Source of the DNA: Halobacteriovoraceae bacterium | GTDB lineage: Bacteria; Bdellovibrionota; Bacteriovoracia; Bacteriovoracales; Bacteriovoracaceae | NCBI GenBank assembly: GCA_002711995.1 | Contig: PASN01000019.1 | Span: forward strand, 1 to 64,000 | Direction of reading: 5' to 3' | DNA length: 64,000 nucleotides | Shown here: in pieces, positions 19,125 through 29,038 of the stretch | Position numbering within the stretch: the first letter of the stretch is position 1 | Layout: each line of letters starts with the position of its first letter | Position numbers and translations under genes: made by a program | Notes under the pieces: model-generated | The model's database searches: none | Seen by the model: the letters and a program-made list of their open reading frames with translations, nothing else | What the model was told of the DNA's origin: nothing

Positions 19125-20279
19125 ATGAGTCTTCCTTATAAGGCCGAGACATTTATCGAGGAAATATTGAACCTCTTAAAACCGGCCGATGTTTTTAAAA
19201 ATATCTTTAAATTTTACCATAACCAAATTTTTATTGAAGGGAGTGTCATTGATGTCCCGCGACAAGTTCATCTATTTGGACTAGGCAAGGCGGCAAGTTT
19301 TGAGGTTGAAGCAATGAAAAACTTGATCAATGGCTCGAAACTTAAGAATAAGCTTGGCATGTGCGTTTCTTATACAAAAAGAGAGCATATCGTTGAGGAT
19401 GAAGAAATTGCTCAGCTTGAAGGTGATCATCCTGTGATTACCGAAGATAACATTGGTCAAACCAAAAAGTTTATCTCGATGCTTCAAAAAGCAAACAAAG
19501 ACGATGTTTTAATTTTTTTGCTATCGGGCGGGGGATCAGCTCTTTTAGAAATGCCTGTTGATGGCATGAGTTTTAAGCAGCTTCAGGCCAAACACCAAGA
19601 ACTTCTCAATAGTGGACTTAATATCAATCAAATGAACGCAGCCCGAAAGGCCATATCCAAAGTAAAAAATGGAGGTCTTTTAAACTTCATTCCCTGCGAC
19701 AATATTGTTCAGCTGGTTACATGTGACATACCTAATGAAGAAATCGCTGATGTGAGTTCTGGGCCACTAATAAATAAGGAAAGGGCTGATAAACGGGTTC
19801 AATCCGTCTTAACTCAATCGGCCGGAACTCTTTTAAAAAGACTCACCAGCGGTCATAAAAACGCCCGGATTGATGCAATATATGACTGCACTTTGGAAGA
19901 GATGTGCCAGAGCATGCTTGGGAGTCTTCCAACTAAAGAAGAAGTTGTCCTAAGCGGTGGAGAAGGAACATTAAAAGTTTTATCGGATGCTGGGCTTGGC
20001 GGAAGAAGCACACACTTTGTTTTGCATTTCGCTCATATGCTTTATAATGACCCGGATAATAGAGATATCAAAATTTTAAGTTTGGGAACTGACGGCACAG
20101 ACGGACCTACAGATGCTGCCGGAGCGTACATTGATTACGAATTGTATGATAGGGAAGAAGCTTTAGAGCACCTTCAAAAACAAGACTCATACAACTATTT
20201 CAAAAAGAAAGGCTCTCTGATTAAAACAGGACCAACGATGAACAACTTGATGGATGTAAGGATATTGTGGCGTGAATAA
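19125..20279 (+). CDS. Glycerate 2-kinase (GckA/MOFRL type)
   Basis: This enzyme phosphorylates D-glycerate to 2-phosphoglycerate with ATP, feeding lower glycolysis. The 384-residue chain has the DUF4147/MOFRL hallmarks: HLFGLGKAA, EGDHPVITEDN, FLLSGGGSALLEMP, MNAARKAISKVKNGGLL, SGPLINKERAD and, in the C-terminal domain, LGTDGTDGPTDAAGAYID. The ATG is placed at 19125; a TTG at 19119 is less likely. Its start codon abuts the start codon of the divergent symporter (CATATG) with no base between. Only a weak GAGAG lies upstream. The last 8 bases overlap the phosphorylase gene, so kinase and phosphorylase are coupled. Confidence 0.92.
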   Translation: MSLPYKAETFIEEILNLLKPADVFKNIFKFYHNQIFIEGSVIDVPRQVHLFGLGKAASFEVEAMKNLINGSKLKNKLGMCVSYTKREHIVEDEEIAQLEGDHPVITEDNIGQTKKFISMLQKANKDDVLIFLLSGGGSALLEMPVDGMSFKQLQAKHQELLNSGLNINQMNAARKAISKVKNGGLLNFIPCDNIVQLVTCDIPNEEIADVSSGPLINKERADKRVQSVLTQSAGTLLKRLTSGHKNARIDAIYDCTLEEMCQSMLGSLPTKEEVVLSGGEGTLKVLSDAGLGGRSTHFVLHFAHMLYNDPDNRDIKILSLGTDGTDGPTDAAGAYIDYELYDREEALEHLQKQDSYNYFKKKGSLIKTGPTMNNLMDVRILWRE

Positions 20280-21891
20280 AATAAAAGAGCTTTTAGAGAC
20301 ATTGAACCCTCAAATGGAAGAGCTCATTCCATTTATAAATGAAAATATTCAAAAACTAAAAAGCAATATAAGTGAATCTGGGTCCCTTTATTCAACTGAC
20401 CAAGTTGTTCTCATCACATACCCTGATCAGTTCCAGTCGGAAGACAGAAGCTATCTACAAAACCTCGACAAGTTTTTAGAGAATGAAATGGAAGGGGAGT
20501 TTTCTCATGTTCATATTCTGCCATTCTATCCTTGGACAAGCGACGATGGCTTTTCACCAATTAATTATCATGAAGTGTGCAAAGAATATGGAGAGTGGAG
20601 CGATGTAAAATCTCTTAACCCCGGTAAAATGGTGGATTGCGTCTTTAATCATCTCTCCTCCAAAAGTCCCTTGTTCTTAAAAGCGCTGGATGGGGATAAG
20701 AAGTATATGGACATGTTTCATTTCTTTGATGATGAAACTTATAAGGACAAAAGCTTTCAAGAGAATATTTCAAAAGTTGTAAGGCCAAGAACCTCTCCTC
20801 TCCTTACACCTTTCAAAGTCGGTGAAAAGACAATGCATGTTTGGACTACCTTCGGTCCTGACCAAGTGGACACCAATATATCTAACAAGGATATGGTTAA
20901 ATATCTTTTGGAGTGCTTCTTTCTGTACATAGAAAAAGGTGCAGAGTTCTTTAGGGTGGATGCGGTTCCCTTTATGTGGAAGGAACTAGGCACTGATTGC
21001 TCTCACCACGAGAAAACCCACGCTTTTGTAAAGCTTATGAGGGCCATAGCTCAAGAAATTAATCCAAAACTTTTAATCATTACAGAAAGCAATGTTCCTC
21101 ACCAGGAGAACATTACCTATTGGGGAAATGGCAGCGATGAGGCCCATGTTGTTTACAACTTTTCTTTTGCTCCTTTGCTTTTACACGGTATGACCTTTGG
21201 GAACAACCAACTGCTAAATCAGTGGGCAAAAGACGTATTTAAGATACCAGATGAATGCGCATTTCTGAACTTTACATCCACACATGATGGCATAGGCCTT
21301 CGTGGATTAGAGGGCATAGCCAGTGAGGACGATGTCCTTGCTATGTGCTCCCACGCCAAAGAGCGAGGTGGAAAAATTGGAATGAAGACCGGCGCCAATG
21401 GAGAGCAAAAACCTTATGAGTTAAATATCACATGGTCCAGCTATCTAGAGGATAAGGAGCTTAAGGAGGACGAACTAGTTCGAAAAATTGCGAATTCTCA
21501 CGCTCTGGCCATGTTTCTGCCTGGAATAGGCGCTCATTATGTTCATAACTTTTTTGGAACAAAAAACTGGCAAGAAGGATATGAAAAATCTGGAATACCA
21601 AGACGTCTTAATCGTAAAAAGTTCTCATACCCTTTGGACCTTTCAGGCCATGAAACCTCTGTTATGAAAAGAATGCTTGATCTCATCAGGAAAAAGAAAT
21701 CTTTCGAACAGTTCCATCCAAAGGCGAGTTTTGAGGTGGTGGAGCTAAATCCTGGTGTTTTTTCTTTTCTGAGAGGGGAGAGTCCAGTTTTAGTTGCCTT
21801 TAATCTTGAAAATAAAAAGAATGAGATTGAGTGTAAGGGCAAGAGCTTTGAACTTGCCCCATACGAGCTTTTGATACAAGAGCTGTCTTAA
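20272..21891 (+). CDS. GH13_18 sugar phosphorylase, probably glucosylglycerate phosphorylase
   Basis: A retaining alpha-glucoside phosphorylase of the sucrose phosphorylase subfamily (GH13_18). The nucleophile is Asp230 in FFRVDAVPF, the acid/base is Glu272 in ITESNVPH, and the transition-state Asp339 lies in STHDGIGLRGLEG. The THDGIGLR-x-LEG loop resembles the YcjM-type branch (glucosylglycerate phosphorylase) rather than classical sucrose phosphorylases; this comparison is from memory. The partner glycerate kinase makes glucosylglycerate the best substrate guess: glucosylglycerate + Pi gives glucose-1-phosphate + D-glycerate. Sucrose or glucosylglycerol remain alternatives. It starts at a GTG inside the kinase gene, with AAGGA just upstream. 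No signal peptide, so cytoplasmic. Confidence 0.85.
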   Translation: MNKIKELLETLNPQMEELIPFINENIQKLKSNISESGSLYSTDQVVLITYPDQFQSEDRSYLQNLDKFLENEMEGEFSHVHILPFYPWTSDDGFSPINYHEVCKEYGEWSDVKSLNPGKMVDCVFNHLSSKSPLFLKALDGDKKYMDMFHFFDDETYKDKSFQENISKVVRPRTSPLLTPFKVGEKTMHVWTTFGPDQVDTNISNKDMVKYLLECFFLYIEKGAEFFRVDAVPFMWKELGTDCSHHEKTHAFVKLMRAIAQEINPKLLIITESNVPHQENITYWGNGSDEAHVVYNFSFAPLLLHGMTFGNNQLLNQWAKDVFKIPDECAFLNFTSTHDGIGLRGLEGIASEDDVLAMCSHAKERGGKIGMKTGANGEQKPYELNITWSSYLEDKELKEDELVRKIANSHALAMFLPGIGAHYVHNFFGTKNWQEGYEKSGIPRRLNRKKFSYPLDLSGHETSVMKRMLDLIRKKKSFEQFHPKASFEVVELNPGVFSFLRGESPVLVAFNLENKKNEIECKGKSFELAPYELLIQELS

Positions 21892-22937
21892 GCGGCCTCT
21901 AATTTTTGAGTTTCATGCTCAGGGCCTTTCCCTTTTAGAAGAAGCCCATAGACTTGTAGAAAACCCTCGTAGTTTATCTTGTGATAAAAATGACTTTCAT
22001 CTATTTCACTCATGATGTCTTTGTGAAGTTTGTGAAGCTCAAGGCCTGGCACAAAAGGAACGATGTGGTGGAGGCCGTGGTAGGTCTGTCCAACGGGCGC
22101 AATAAGCTTTGCGAACACACCTTTATTCTTAATATTAACAGAGTCCATTATGTGTTGCTCAAAAGTCATCTTTTCACCTTGACCCCAGTAAAGATGGGTG
22201 GCGCTTAGGAATCTAAAAGTGTTAAGCGTTAAAATGGCTACCATCGCGACGGCCCATTGATAAACCAGATCAATGGCAAGGTTATTTGAGGTGATCAGTC
22301 CAATTATTGACCAAACATAGATGAATGTCGCCATCTCTTCGATAACCCAATACTTCCTTTCTGTTTTATTTTTAAGCTTCTCCCTAGTGAAGACAAATCT
22401 AATGCCCATGCATGAGGCCTTTTGCTCAATCAAATTTCTTATTTTACCACCTACAAAGAAAGTTAAGGGCAATATCGCAAACCGGTACAGGCTCAAGAAA
22501 GGTAATGCCAAGTTTTTAAAATAGTAGGTATGCATGGAGAAAGCTTTTCCAAAAAATGGAAAATACTCTATGTCTTTATCGGTGTTGTATTTATTTTTAG
22601 AGTGGTGGGCGAGGTGAAGCTCTCTATACATAAAGTGGGGCGCCAGAAGAGGGATTCCGCACAATACACTCCATGCAAGTCTAAAGCCTGGAACCTGTCC
22701 TTTTTTTATATGAACAACCTCATGGGTAAAGGTAGCCAGTCTGTATAGGGCAAAAATTGAAGGCACTAGATAAATAGCTCTTTGCACGAGTCCATCTGAA
22801 AGATAGGCCGCTATAAAAAGACCCCAAGCAAGCACTGCGGTCGCCAACAAGTTCAACCAGTATGTGGCCTTTGGATACTTGTTGTATTTCTGTGCCAATC
22901 TAAAAATTAACTTAACCTGTTCATCAAAGTTTTTCAT
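21888..22937 (-). CDS. Fatty acid desaturase family protein
   Basis: A di-iron membrane desaturase or hydroxylase acting on acyl chains. Three histidine boxes are present: HEVVH, HLAHH and, near the C-terminus, GLHHIVP. Several hydrophobic segments lie between them. The start is placed at the ATG at 22937, because AAAGGGGAA lies just before it; an upstream in-frame ATG at 22952 overlaps that site. The product has 349 residues. The stop overlaps the convergent phosphorylase stop by four bases (TTAA). The exact substrate and double-bond position cannot be inferred. Confidence 0.85.
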   Translation of the reverse strand: MKNFDEQVKLIFRLAQKYNKYPKATYWLNLLATAVLAWGLFIAAYLSDGLVQRAIYLVPSIFALYRLATFTHEVVHIKKGQVPGFRLAWSVLCGIPLLAPHFMYRELHLAHHSKNKYNTDKDIEYFPFFGKAFSMHTYYFKNLALPFLSLYRFAILPLTFFVGGKIRNLIEQKASCMGIRFVFTREKLKNKTERKYWVIEEMATFIYVWSIIGLITSNNLAIDLVYQWAVAMVAILTLNTFRFLSATHLYWGQGEKMTFEQHIMDSVNIKNKGVFAKLIAPVGQTYHGLHHIVPFVPGLELHKLHKDIMSEIDESHFYHKINYEGFLQVYGLLLKGKGPEHETQKLEAA

Positions 22938-22992
22938 GGATTCCCCTTTCATGTCTTTTCGGTTTGAAAATGAAAAAATGAATAAACCTAGG

Positions 22993-23481
22993 CTAGTTCT
23001 TTAATTTTTGACTCAACGTTTTCTTAGAGTGGGAACGTGCTTTGGCGTTCTCAAACCTTCTCTTTTCATCAGAGCTCTCCGGTTTAAGCCTTGGGACTTC
23101 TCTAGGTCTTCCTGCCTCGTCTATGGCCACAAAGGTAACATATGCTTTTGTTGTTTTTTTCTTATCACCCGTGTAAGGGTTTTCACTATCGACCCTTACA
23201 CCGACTATCATAGAGCTGGTGCCCACATAGTTTACACTTGCCTTAATGCTTACGTGGTAGCCCACATTTATAGGGGAGATGAAGTCTATGTCTGAAATAT
23301 GGGCCGTAACAACTGGGTTGTTGCAGTGTCTCTCAGCTGCCATCGCTGCGGCGATATCTATCCAAGACATAATCTTTCCACCAAAGATGGTTCCGTGTTT
23401 GTTGGTGTCGGTTGGCATAACCATTTCACGCATTTCAACAGCGCTTTCAGCAGGTGTTTTTGTTTTCAAATTATTCTCCAT
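22993..23481 (-). CDS. Acyl-CoA thioesterase (hotdog fold, YciA/BACH type)
   Basis: This family hydrolyses acyl-CoA to free fatty acid and CoA. Hallmarks are MREMVMPTDTNKHGTIFGGKIMSWIDIAAA (read in two segments), with Asn and the HGTIFGG turn, then AHISDIDFISPINVG and the conserved strand TTKAYVTFVAIDEAGRPREVP. The frame is open well upstream, but the ATG at 23481 fits the family start and leaves 162 residues. The start overlaps the end of the giant lipoprotein gene by 11 bases and lacks a strong Shine-Dalgarno, so coupling is likely. The basic C-terminal tail is typical of the family. Confidence 0.88.
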   Translation of the reverse strand: MENNLKTKTPAESAVEMREMVMPTDTNKHGTIFGGKIMSWIDIAAAMAAERHCNNPVVTAHISDIDFISPINVGYHVSIKASVNYVGTSSMIVGVRVDSENPYTGDKKKTTKAYVTFVAIDEAGRPREVPRLKPESSDEKRRFENAKARSHSKKTLSQKLKN

Positions 23482-26400
23482 CGCAATAAACGTGGTGGTT
23501 CCATCTAAAGCCTTCGCTGAACACATTGTATCCAACATTTGCATTGTTGCTTGTGCCACTGTCGTATATTGAATCCACAAGGCTGTTCACCTTGGCGGGC
23601 TGAGAGTCCTCAGGCTCAAGGTTGGCGTATGGTTCTCCGTCAAATGGTCCAAATGCTCCGCCTCTTCTAACTTTGCCGCTAGCGCATAGCTCCTCGCCAA
23701 TTGCTCTTAGCTTTGAAATTACAGATGAGCTTGTCTTCGGCTCACCCGTGGCCGGGTCAAAGTCGTCTACATCAAGCGGTTGAGCAGTTGATAGGTACTG
23801 GTCATCTAGGCCTTCACCACTTACAAATTTATTAAAGTAAACATTTAAGTTCGTTCCACTTGGCAAGGCGCATTTTCTAGAGTCATTTTCTCCTTCCACA
23901 GCGGCGCCACTGCAGCAAATAGAAGCGCTTTCGCTTGAGTCAATAGGAGAGCCTAGAGGCAGACAACATTTAAACTCGTTGTCCGAGAATATCGGTTCGT
24001 GCGCGAGTAGTTTTTGGTCCGCCACTTTTTTCAGATCTGTTGAAGGATCCCAGTGAGCGTACGGATCATAGGCGGCACCAGGGGAGCCCTGCACGCTCCA
24101 ATATGTGTCTGCGTCAGGGTCTACAAATGTCTCAGGGTTGTTGATGAAATCGGAAACCGTCTCTATGGCGTCACTGAAAATTCCTGGCACGACTTTTTGG
24201 TAGATGTCATTGCAAAAGACTGGCTCATAGGTCATCTGTGGAATGCCAATGTATTCGAGCTTAGCAAGCTTTTCCAAATAATATAGGGCATCACCTGGGC
24301 GCGAGCTTCTTCTGTGAGGAAGATAGTTAGGGTCATCTATGGCCGCGGTGCCAGGCACCTTAGTCTGCTCCCATAGAAGCGTCCCAGGAGCTATGAAATC
24401 CAAGTATAGAGAGTGAGACTTATGTCCATAAAATTCGTATTCAGTTGCTGGACCGCCGTCAACAGTGTCGTCAATAATTCCTTGAGAATAAGCGACCTTT
24501 AGAATTCTGGTGCTTGGGTCATACATGTAGCAACACTGATCAGCTTCGCTGCATGCAGTGCTAGGGCTCCAGCTTACATTGTCCACAGAGTCCCCGCAAA
24601 GGCCATTCCAACCTTGAGGTGTGGCGTTGCAGTCATAACTTGAAGGAGTCAGCCTTCGACATGATCCTCCTGGATGCAAGGTTTGGCCGCCTTGGTCTTT
24701 ATATGGGTTTTCAAGATCTATTCTTACTTCGCTTATATCACTAAATGAAATAAAAGAAGGTATTCTTGTGTGGATGTAACGTTTAGCATCCCTGTTTTCA
24801 ATTAAAGCAGGAAGATCAGTATTCCACTCAAAAAATGGAGCGTCTTCTTGAGAGTCATATGGAAGCAGCTGCATGAATGCCCATGGATTAGCTCTCCAAA
24901 GGTCTCTATCATTCATTTGCTCTGGATCAGTGTCAATAGTCATTTTAAACGTGGTGTAGTCAAGTGCAGGAGGAGCTGCGCTTGAAAGGGTGTCAATTGA
25001 TCCTAGAGAGGACTGGGCACAGCCAGCGGCGCTTAGACCTGAGTCCACACAGAAGTTTTCACGATCTTTGCTTAGATCGCTGCTTGTCAGATTGTAGGCG
25101 GCCGGATCTTCGGTCAACATTAAAGGTGTTTGATAGTTAATGCACTTAAAGTTTGAGACATCAAGACTCAACCTTTTCTTGCTCCAATCATTGGTTCCAT
25201 CTGAGAACTTTCTCACCCAGTTGCCTCCACAACATGTTCTTGCACCGGCGTCATGAATGTTTTTCCACTGGTTCTTATTTAGTATTGTTGGATCTCCAGG
25301 ATTCAACGTTGGATCGTTTGGACGCTTGGCACTCACTCTTGCATTGGAAACCGAGGCCTCCAAGGTTGTGTCGTCAACCATTGGAAGGGAAGCGGCATAT
25401 CTCGAGTAACGGTTAGGGTTGTTAGGCTGTAGACCGCCATAAATGTCCGATCTTAAATCTTGAGACTCTGGGGATAGAGGAGAGTCTTCCGTGTACATGG
25501 TGATGTCTTTGCCAATTTCTCTACAACATCTATTGTTTGCCATAGTGTAAGAGTTAAAGGCGTCCAGCTCCTCAGGTGAGGAGTCTGCGGTAAGCACAGG
25601 CTCTCTACTCTCTTGTGAGCACACAAGGTATTCTTCCCAGTATTTTCTTTCAGCGATGTTTCCAAAGACATCCCCGCCTAGGATATCAATTAACTCGTAA
25701 TGTTTATAGTTTGGAGAACAGTCATAGTTTGTGTGACAGACTGATCCGGCCCTTCTGAAACATGCGTTTTGAGCTAGAGTAGGCTGCGTTTGAACATCGC
25801 TTGAAGCGAGTGTTCTTGCTTCAATTTGTTTAAATGCCGAGTACTCTCTAATCTGTTCTTCAGTTAAGAAGCTTAGATCGCCAGCGGCAGTGTCCACGGC
25901 CTCCATTCCACACATGTTTTGTTGAATAGAGTAGTACTCCGTAGCATCTTGCTTATCGAAAGTTCCACTTATGAAAGTGTCGCTAATCTGAACCTGGTCA
26001 TTGATAAATGAATCTTTTAGGTGCAAATAGTTGCCATCGCTATCCAGTATTGGACACGAGCTGTACTTTAAGCTTGTATAAAGAGTGGCGTTGCAGCCGC
26101 CAATTTGCGAAATAAAATCTGTTCTGCTCTGTGTGTCCTTGGACTTATGCTGTTCCAGTGGATCGAAGTTGGATGTGTTCGCTCCGGCAAGTGTGGGCAC
26201 CGACTTGGCAGGCCTACAAAGGCCGTGGGTGTTGGCCCCAAGGTTTGATATTAAAGACACATTTTCATGTATGGCGGTTCTCACCTCATTGGGAAGTGCT
26301 GAGCCGCCACTGGTAACCACATAATCTTTAGGTCTTCCGAGTACGTTGGCGTCTTTTCCAAAAATATGGTTCTTCACGTCTTGTTGGTTTTCAAGAGGAG

Positions 26401-28843
26401 CTGCGTATCGGGCATCTTCTTTGTTAAAGTCTGCAGACGTTAGGTTTGCGCAGTAGAAGTTTGGAGCGCACGCCAAGGCCTTTCTTTTGTTTTCATTGAC
26501 TGTTGTTAGGTCAACCGCGCATGGAGCGCCTGCTCCTCGATAGACACATCTTTTAGAGCTTGTTCCCGGTGGCAGTTCTCCTTGTTGAAGAAACTGCGCC
26601 AAAGCGCCAACTCTTTCATCGGAAGCGAGTTCTTTTGCTCCATCTGGATCAAATGCAGGCCATTTGGTTTTGTATTGATAAACATCCACACAAGAGTATT
26701 CCCAGCCTAGTGTGCTGATACAATGGGCGTCTGTTTCACATTCGTGATACTTCTGGCAAAGTCCGCCATCGTTTTGGAAGGGACTGTTTATTTCAACTTC
26801 AGGGTTGTAGTCGTATTGCGCAGCAGTTGTCATGAAGTCATACTCTTGAACACTTACCAAGTGGTCCGTAGGGGAAGCGAGGTCGGCAAAAGGCGCGTTG
26901 ATGGCAAAGTAAAGCTTGTCGCTTGTGGATTTTACTTTTCTACCTTTGCCAATCGCAAACCAGGTTACACCATCGAATGAGCCAATCAAGGCCCCTTTGT
27001 TAAATCCAAACCAGTCTCTTTGATAGCCGTTGGTGTACATGGCCGCTTGAGCGCTTAGTCTATTTAGTCTTTGCTGTTGCTGTGAAGAGTTTGGATTGTG
27101 GGCGTAAGGAAGCATTGTTGGCGGCACCCAGCAAGCTCTACCAAAGATGGTGTCTTCATAGTTTCCACCAGGTGAGTTTGTTCCCCAAGTATCTCGAGAT
27201 GTGGTAAAACCTCTGGCCCTAAGTCCTAAACCATCTTGCGTGCTAGGGAAAGGGGAGAAGTTTGTGAACCAGCTGTCGTTTCCACATTCAGGACATGCAG
27301 TGTAGTAACCGTCCAATGCCGCAATATAGTAAGTTTTATCAAAATCAAGCTCCACTACCTTTGCAGGCCTTGCTTGGTCCAGACTCACGGTCATTTGGCC
27401 AAGTATGGAGTTCATATTAAAGCTTCCATTGAGTGGAAAGAGCTTTGAGTTATCCAAGTACTGGAAAGGTTCTCCCTCTTGTGTGGTGGAGGATTGAGTT
27501 GAGCTGTAAGGATCAACCTCCTCATTTGAAGCGCTGAAAAATCTATGTGGAGCGCTTCGCGAGCTCACCATAACTTCCAAGTCTTGAAATGGAAGATCAT
27601 TGTCGTGGTTTGGAGGAGTCACACAGGCAACGCTGGAAATTTCTGTTTGAGTATCATCCTCATAAACAAGTTTGTAGGTGTATGCTGGGCAGTTTTTGAC
27701 CATCAGGGACAAGTCGTCTTTTTCTGCGCAGCCACAGTTGCTGTATAACCTTTTAAGTACTGATTCGTAGTACATGTCATCAGTGGTGGTTGAGGTCTCA
27801 CACTTGGAATACGTTTCAGAAGAGTTGTAAGGAGCTGAGTGAAATGGATTCTCCACTGATTTCTCTTTCATCTCTTCAACACATTCATAGTCTGCGATCA
27901 TTGCAAGTCTTCTTGCCTCTGCGTCTGCTTCTGGATCTGTTGGATCTTCGTCGTCTCCACCTCCACCATTTTGTGGATCTTCTAGGCAACTAAAATAGTA
28001 TTGAGGATATTTAAGATACCAGTTCGGATTTGTGGCCTTTTCGCTTTCTGCGTTGCTAAAGCCTTGCGGGTCGGCGTCGACTCCTGACTGCTTTACAGTC
28101 GCTTCCTTTACACACTGTCCTTGAATGCAACAGTCAAAGCCATCAGCCTTGCATCCGGCATCAGAGCAGGTTCCTATGGAGCCTGGCGTGTTTCCATTCA
28201 TATCTATGCTGATGTTTAGATCCTGATAGTTCACTTCGGCAGTGTCCAGCAATTCCAAGTAGGAGCTGGTGTTTATTTTGTAGATTTTAAGCTCATTGGT
28301 GTTAATTACACCTAAGCAGTCTGCGCAGACATCGGTGGTGTTAAACGCCACAGAGCTATTTAACGGTGCATTCGAAATGGTGAGTGGCGAGTCGTTGAGA
28401 AGAATATCTTTGTTGCAAATTTCGTTTCCGGAGGATGCGGAAAGTTGAATTCTAAAATACCTTGTTCTCTTTCCGGTGCTGTAGTCAGTAGTGATAGCGG
28501 GAGTCGCTTTTGCGATTAACGGTTTGGATGGGGTGGAGCCCGTTAGGAAGTTCGCGTGCAAGCAATATTGAGAGGTAAAGTTCTCCTCCAATTGCAGAAA
28601 CGAATCTACGGAAGAGCCAAAGATGTAATGGTTTTTTAGGTTGTCATAATTTACCTGAAGCGTGGCAACTTGATTTCCACTGTCTAGCCAGTAAAGCGGT
28701 TTAGAATCCGCTGGCTGGTCGATAACATTTGAATTGGGATCATTGCCTGTAACATCCACACTGTCTTCCAACACGCGAGGGGCCTGTTCGGGCAAGCACG
28801 AGGAAAGCAAGGTCGTTAATGTAATTAAAATTAGAAACTTCAT
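23471..28843 (-). CDS. Giant Cys-rich lipoprotein of unknown function
   Basis: I do not recognise this 1790-residue protein, the largest in the window. It has a lipoprotein signal (TTLLSSC, lipid Cys about 16), so it should be anchored in the outer membrane or at the cell surface. Dozens of Cys residues occur in clusters, for example GTCSDAGCKADGFDCCIQGQC, KCCLP, SICCSG and RTCCGGNW, suggesting many disulfides. An acidic linker (GGGDDEDPTDPEADAEAR) separates the N-terminal third. No transmembrane helix is seen after the signal. The codon use looks ordinary for the window. Size, lipid anchor and disulfides suggest a surface-exposed or adhesive role, which is inference. Confidence 0.8.
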   Translation of the reverse strand: MKFLILITLTTLLSSCLPEQAPRVLEDSVDVTGNDPNSNVIDQPADSKPLYWLDSGNQVATLQVNYDNLKNHYIFGSSVDSFLQLEENFTSQYCLHANFLTGSTPSKPLIAKATPAITTDYSTGKRTRYFRIQLSASSGNEICNKDILLNDSPLTISNAPLNSSVAFNTTDVCADCLGVINTNELKIYKINTSSYLELLDTAEVNYQDLNISIDMNGNTPGSIGTCSDAGCKADGFDCCIQGQCVKEATVKQSGVDADPQGFSNAESEKATNPNWYLKYPQYYFSCLEDPQNGGGGDDEDPTDPEADAEARRLAMIADYECVEEMKEKSVENPFHSAPYNSSETYSKCETSTTTDDMYYESVLKRLYSNCGCAEKDDLSLMVKNCPAYTYKLVYEDDTQTEISSVACVTPPNHDNDLPFQDLEVMVSSRSAPHRFFSASNEEVDPYSSTQSSTTQEGEPFQYLDNSKLFPLNGSFNMNSILGQMTVSLDQARPAKVVELDFDKTYYIAALDGYYTACPECGNDSWFTNFSPFPSTQDGLGLRARGFTTSRDTWGTNSPGGNYEDTIFGRACWVPPTMLPYAHNPNSSQQQQRLNRLSAQAAMYTNGYQRDWFGFNKGALIGSFDGVTWFAIGKGRKVKSTSDKLYFAINAPFADLASPTDHLVSVQEYDFMTTAAQYDYNPEVEINSPFQNDGGLCQKYHECETDAHCISTLGWEYSCVDVYQYKTKWPAFDPDGAKELASDERVGALAQFLQQGELPPGTSSKRCVYRGAGAPCAVDLTTVNENKRKALACAPNFYCANLTSADFNKEDARYAAPLENQQDVKNHIFGKDANVLGRPKDYVVTSGGSALPNEVRTAIHENVSLISNLGANTHGLCRPAKSVPTLAGANTSNFDPLEQHKSKDTQSRTDFISQIGGCNATLYTSLKYSSCPILDSDGNYLHLKDSFINDQVQISDTFISGTFDKQDATEYYSIQQNMCGMEAVDTAAGDLSFLTEEQIREYSAFKQIEARTLASSDVQTQPTLAQNACFRRAGSVCHTNYDCSPNYKHYELIDILGGDVFGNIAERKYWEEYLVCSQESREPVLTADSSPEELDAFNSYTMANNRCCREIGKDITMYTEDSPLSPESQDLRSDIYGGLQPNNPNRYSRYAASLPMVDDTTLEASVSNARVSAKRPNDPTLNPGDPTILNKNQWKNIHDAGARTCCGGNWVRKFSDGTNDWSKKRLSLDVSNFKCINYQTPLMLTEDPAAYNLTSSDLSKDRENFCVDSGLSAAGCAQSSLGSIDTLSSAAPPALDYTTFKMTIDTDPEQMNDRDLWRANPWAFMQLLPYDSQEDAPFFEWNTDLPALIENRDAKRYIHTRIPSFISFSDISEVRIDLENPYKDQGGQTLHPGGSCRRLTPSSYDCNATPQGWNGLCGDSVDNVSWSPSTACSEADQCCYMYDPSTRILKVAYSQGIIDDTVDGGPATEYEFYGHKSHSLYLDFIAPGTLLWEQTKVPGTAAIDDPNYLPHRRSSRPGDALYYLEKLAKLEYIGIPQMTYEPVFCNDIYQKVVPGIFSDAIETVSDFINNPETFVDPDADTYWSVQGSPGAAYDPYAHWDPSTDLKKVADQKLLAHEPIFSDNEFKCCLPLGSPIDSSESASICCSGAAVEGENDSRKCALPSGTNLNVYFNKFVSGEGLDDQYLSTAQPLDVDDFDPATGEPKTSSSVISKLRAIGEELCASGKVRRGGAFGPFDGEPYANLEPEDSQPAKVNSLVDSIYDSGTSNNANVGYNVFSEGFRWNHHVYCDGE

Positions 28844-28952
28844 ACAGGCTACTTATCGGTCTAAATGACCGTATTTAAATGACTTGTATTTATTTTAAGG
28901 GAGACGGCCAAATAACTTGACTCTATTGGTTTAAAAGAGGTCTATTGAGGTG

Positions 28953-28994
28953 TTAACTCGCTGTAATTATTTGTATTTATTCCGGGTAGCGAGT
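28953..28994 (-). terminator. Inverted repeat downstream of the coiled-coil protein gene
   Basis: AACTCGCT (28953-28960) and AGCGAGTT (28987-28994) form a perfect eight-base-pair stem with a 26-base AT-rich loop. It lies in the 195-base gap after the 730-residue protein gene and before the giant lipoprotein gene. It lacks a strong T-run, so terminator function is tentative; an operator is also possible. Confidence 0.35.
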
Positions 28995-29038
28995 TCACCA
29001 ATATGATGGTCAAAATTGCCTAGCGCCAATAAGATTGG

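Noticed and set aside
22993-23580. Longer thioesterase start at 23580
   Set aside because: The additional 33 residues overlap the giant lipoprotein gene and are not part of the hotdog family start; 23481 is better.
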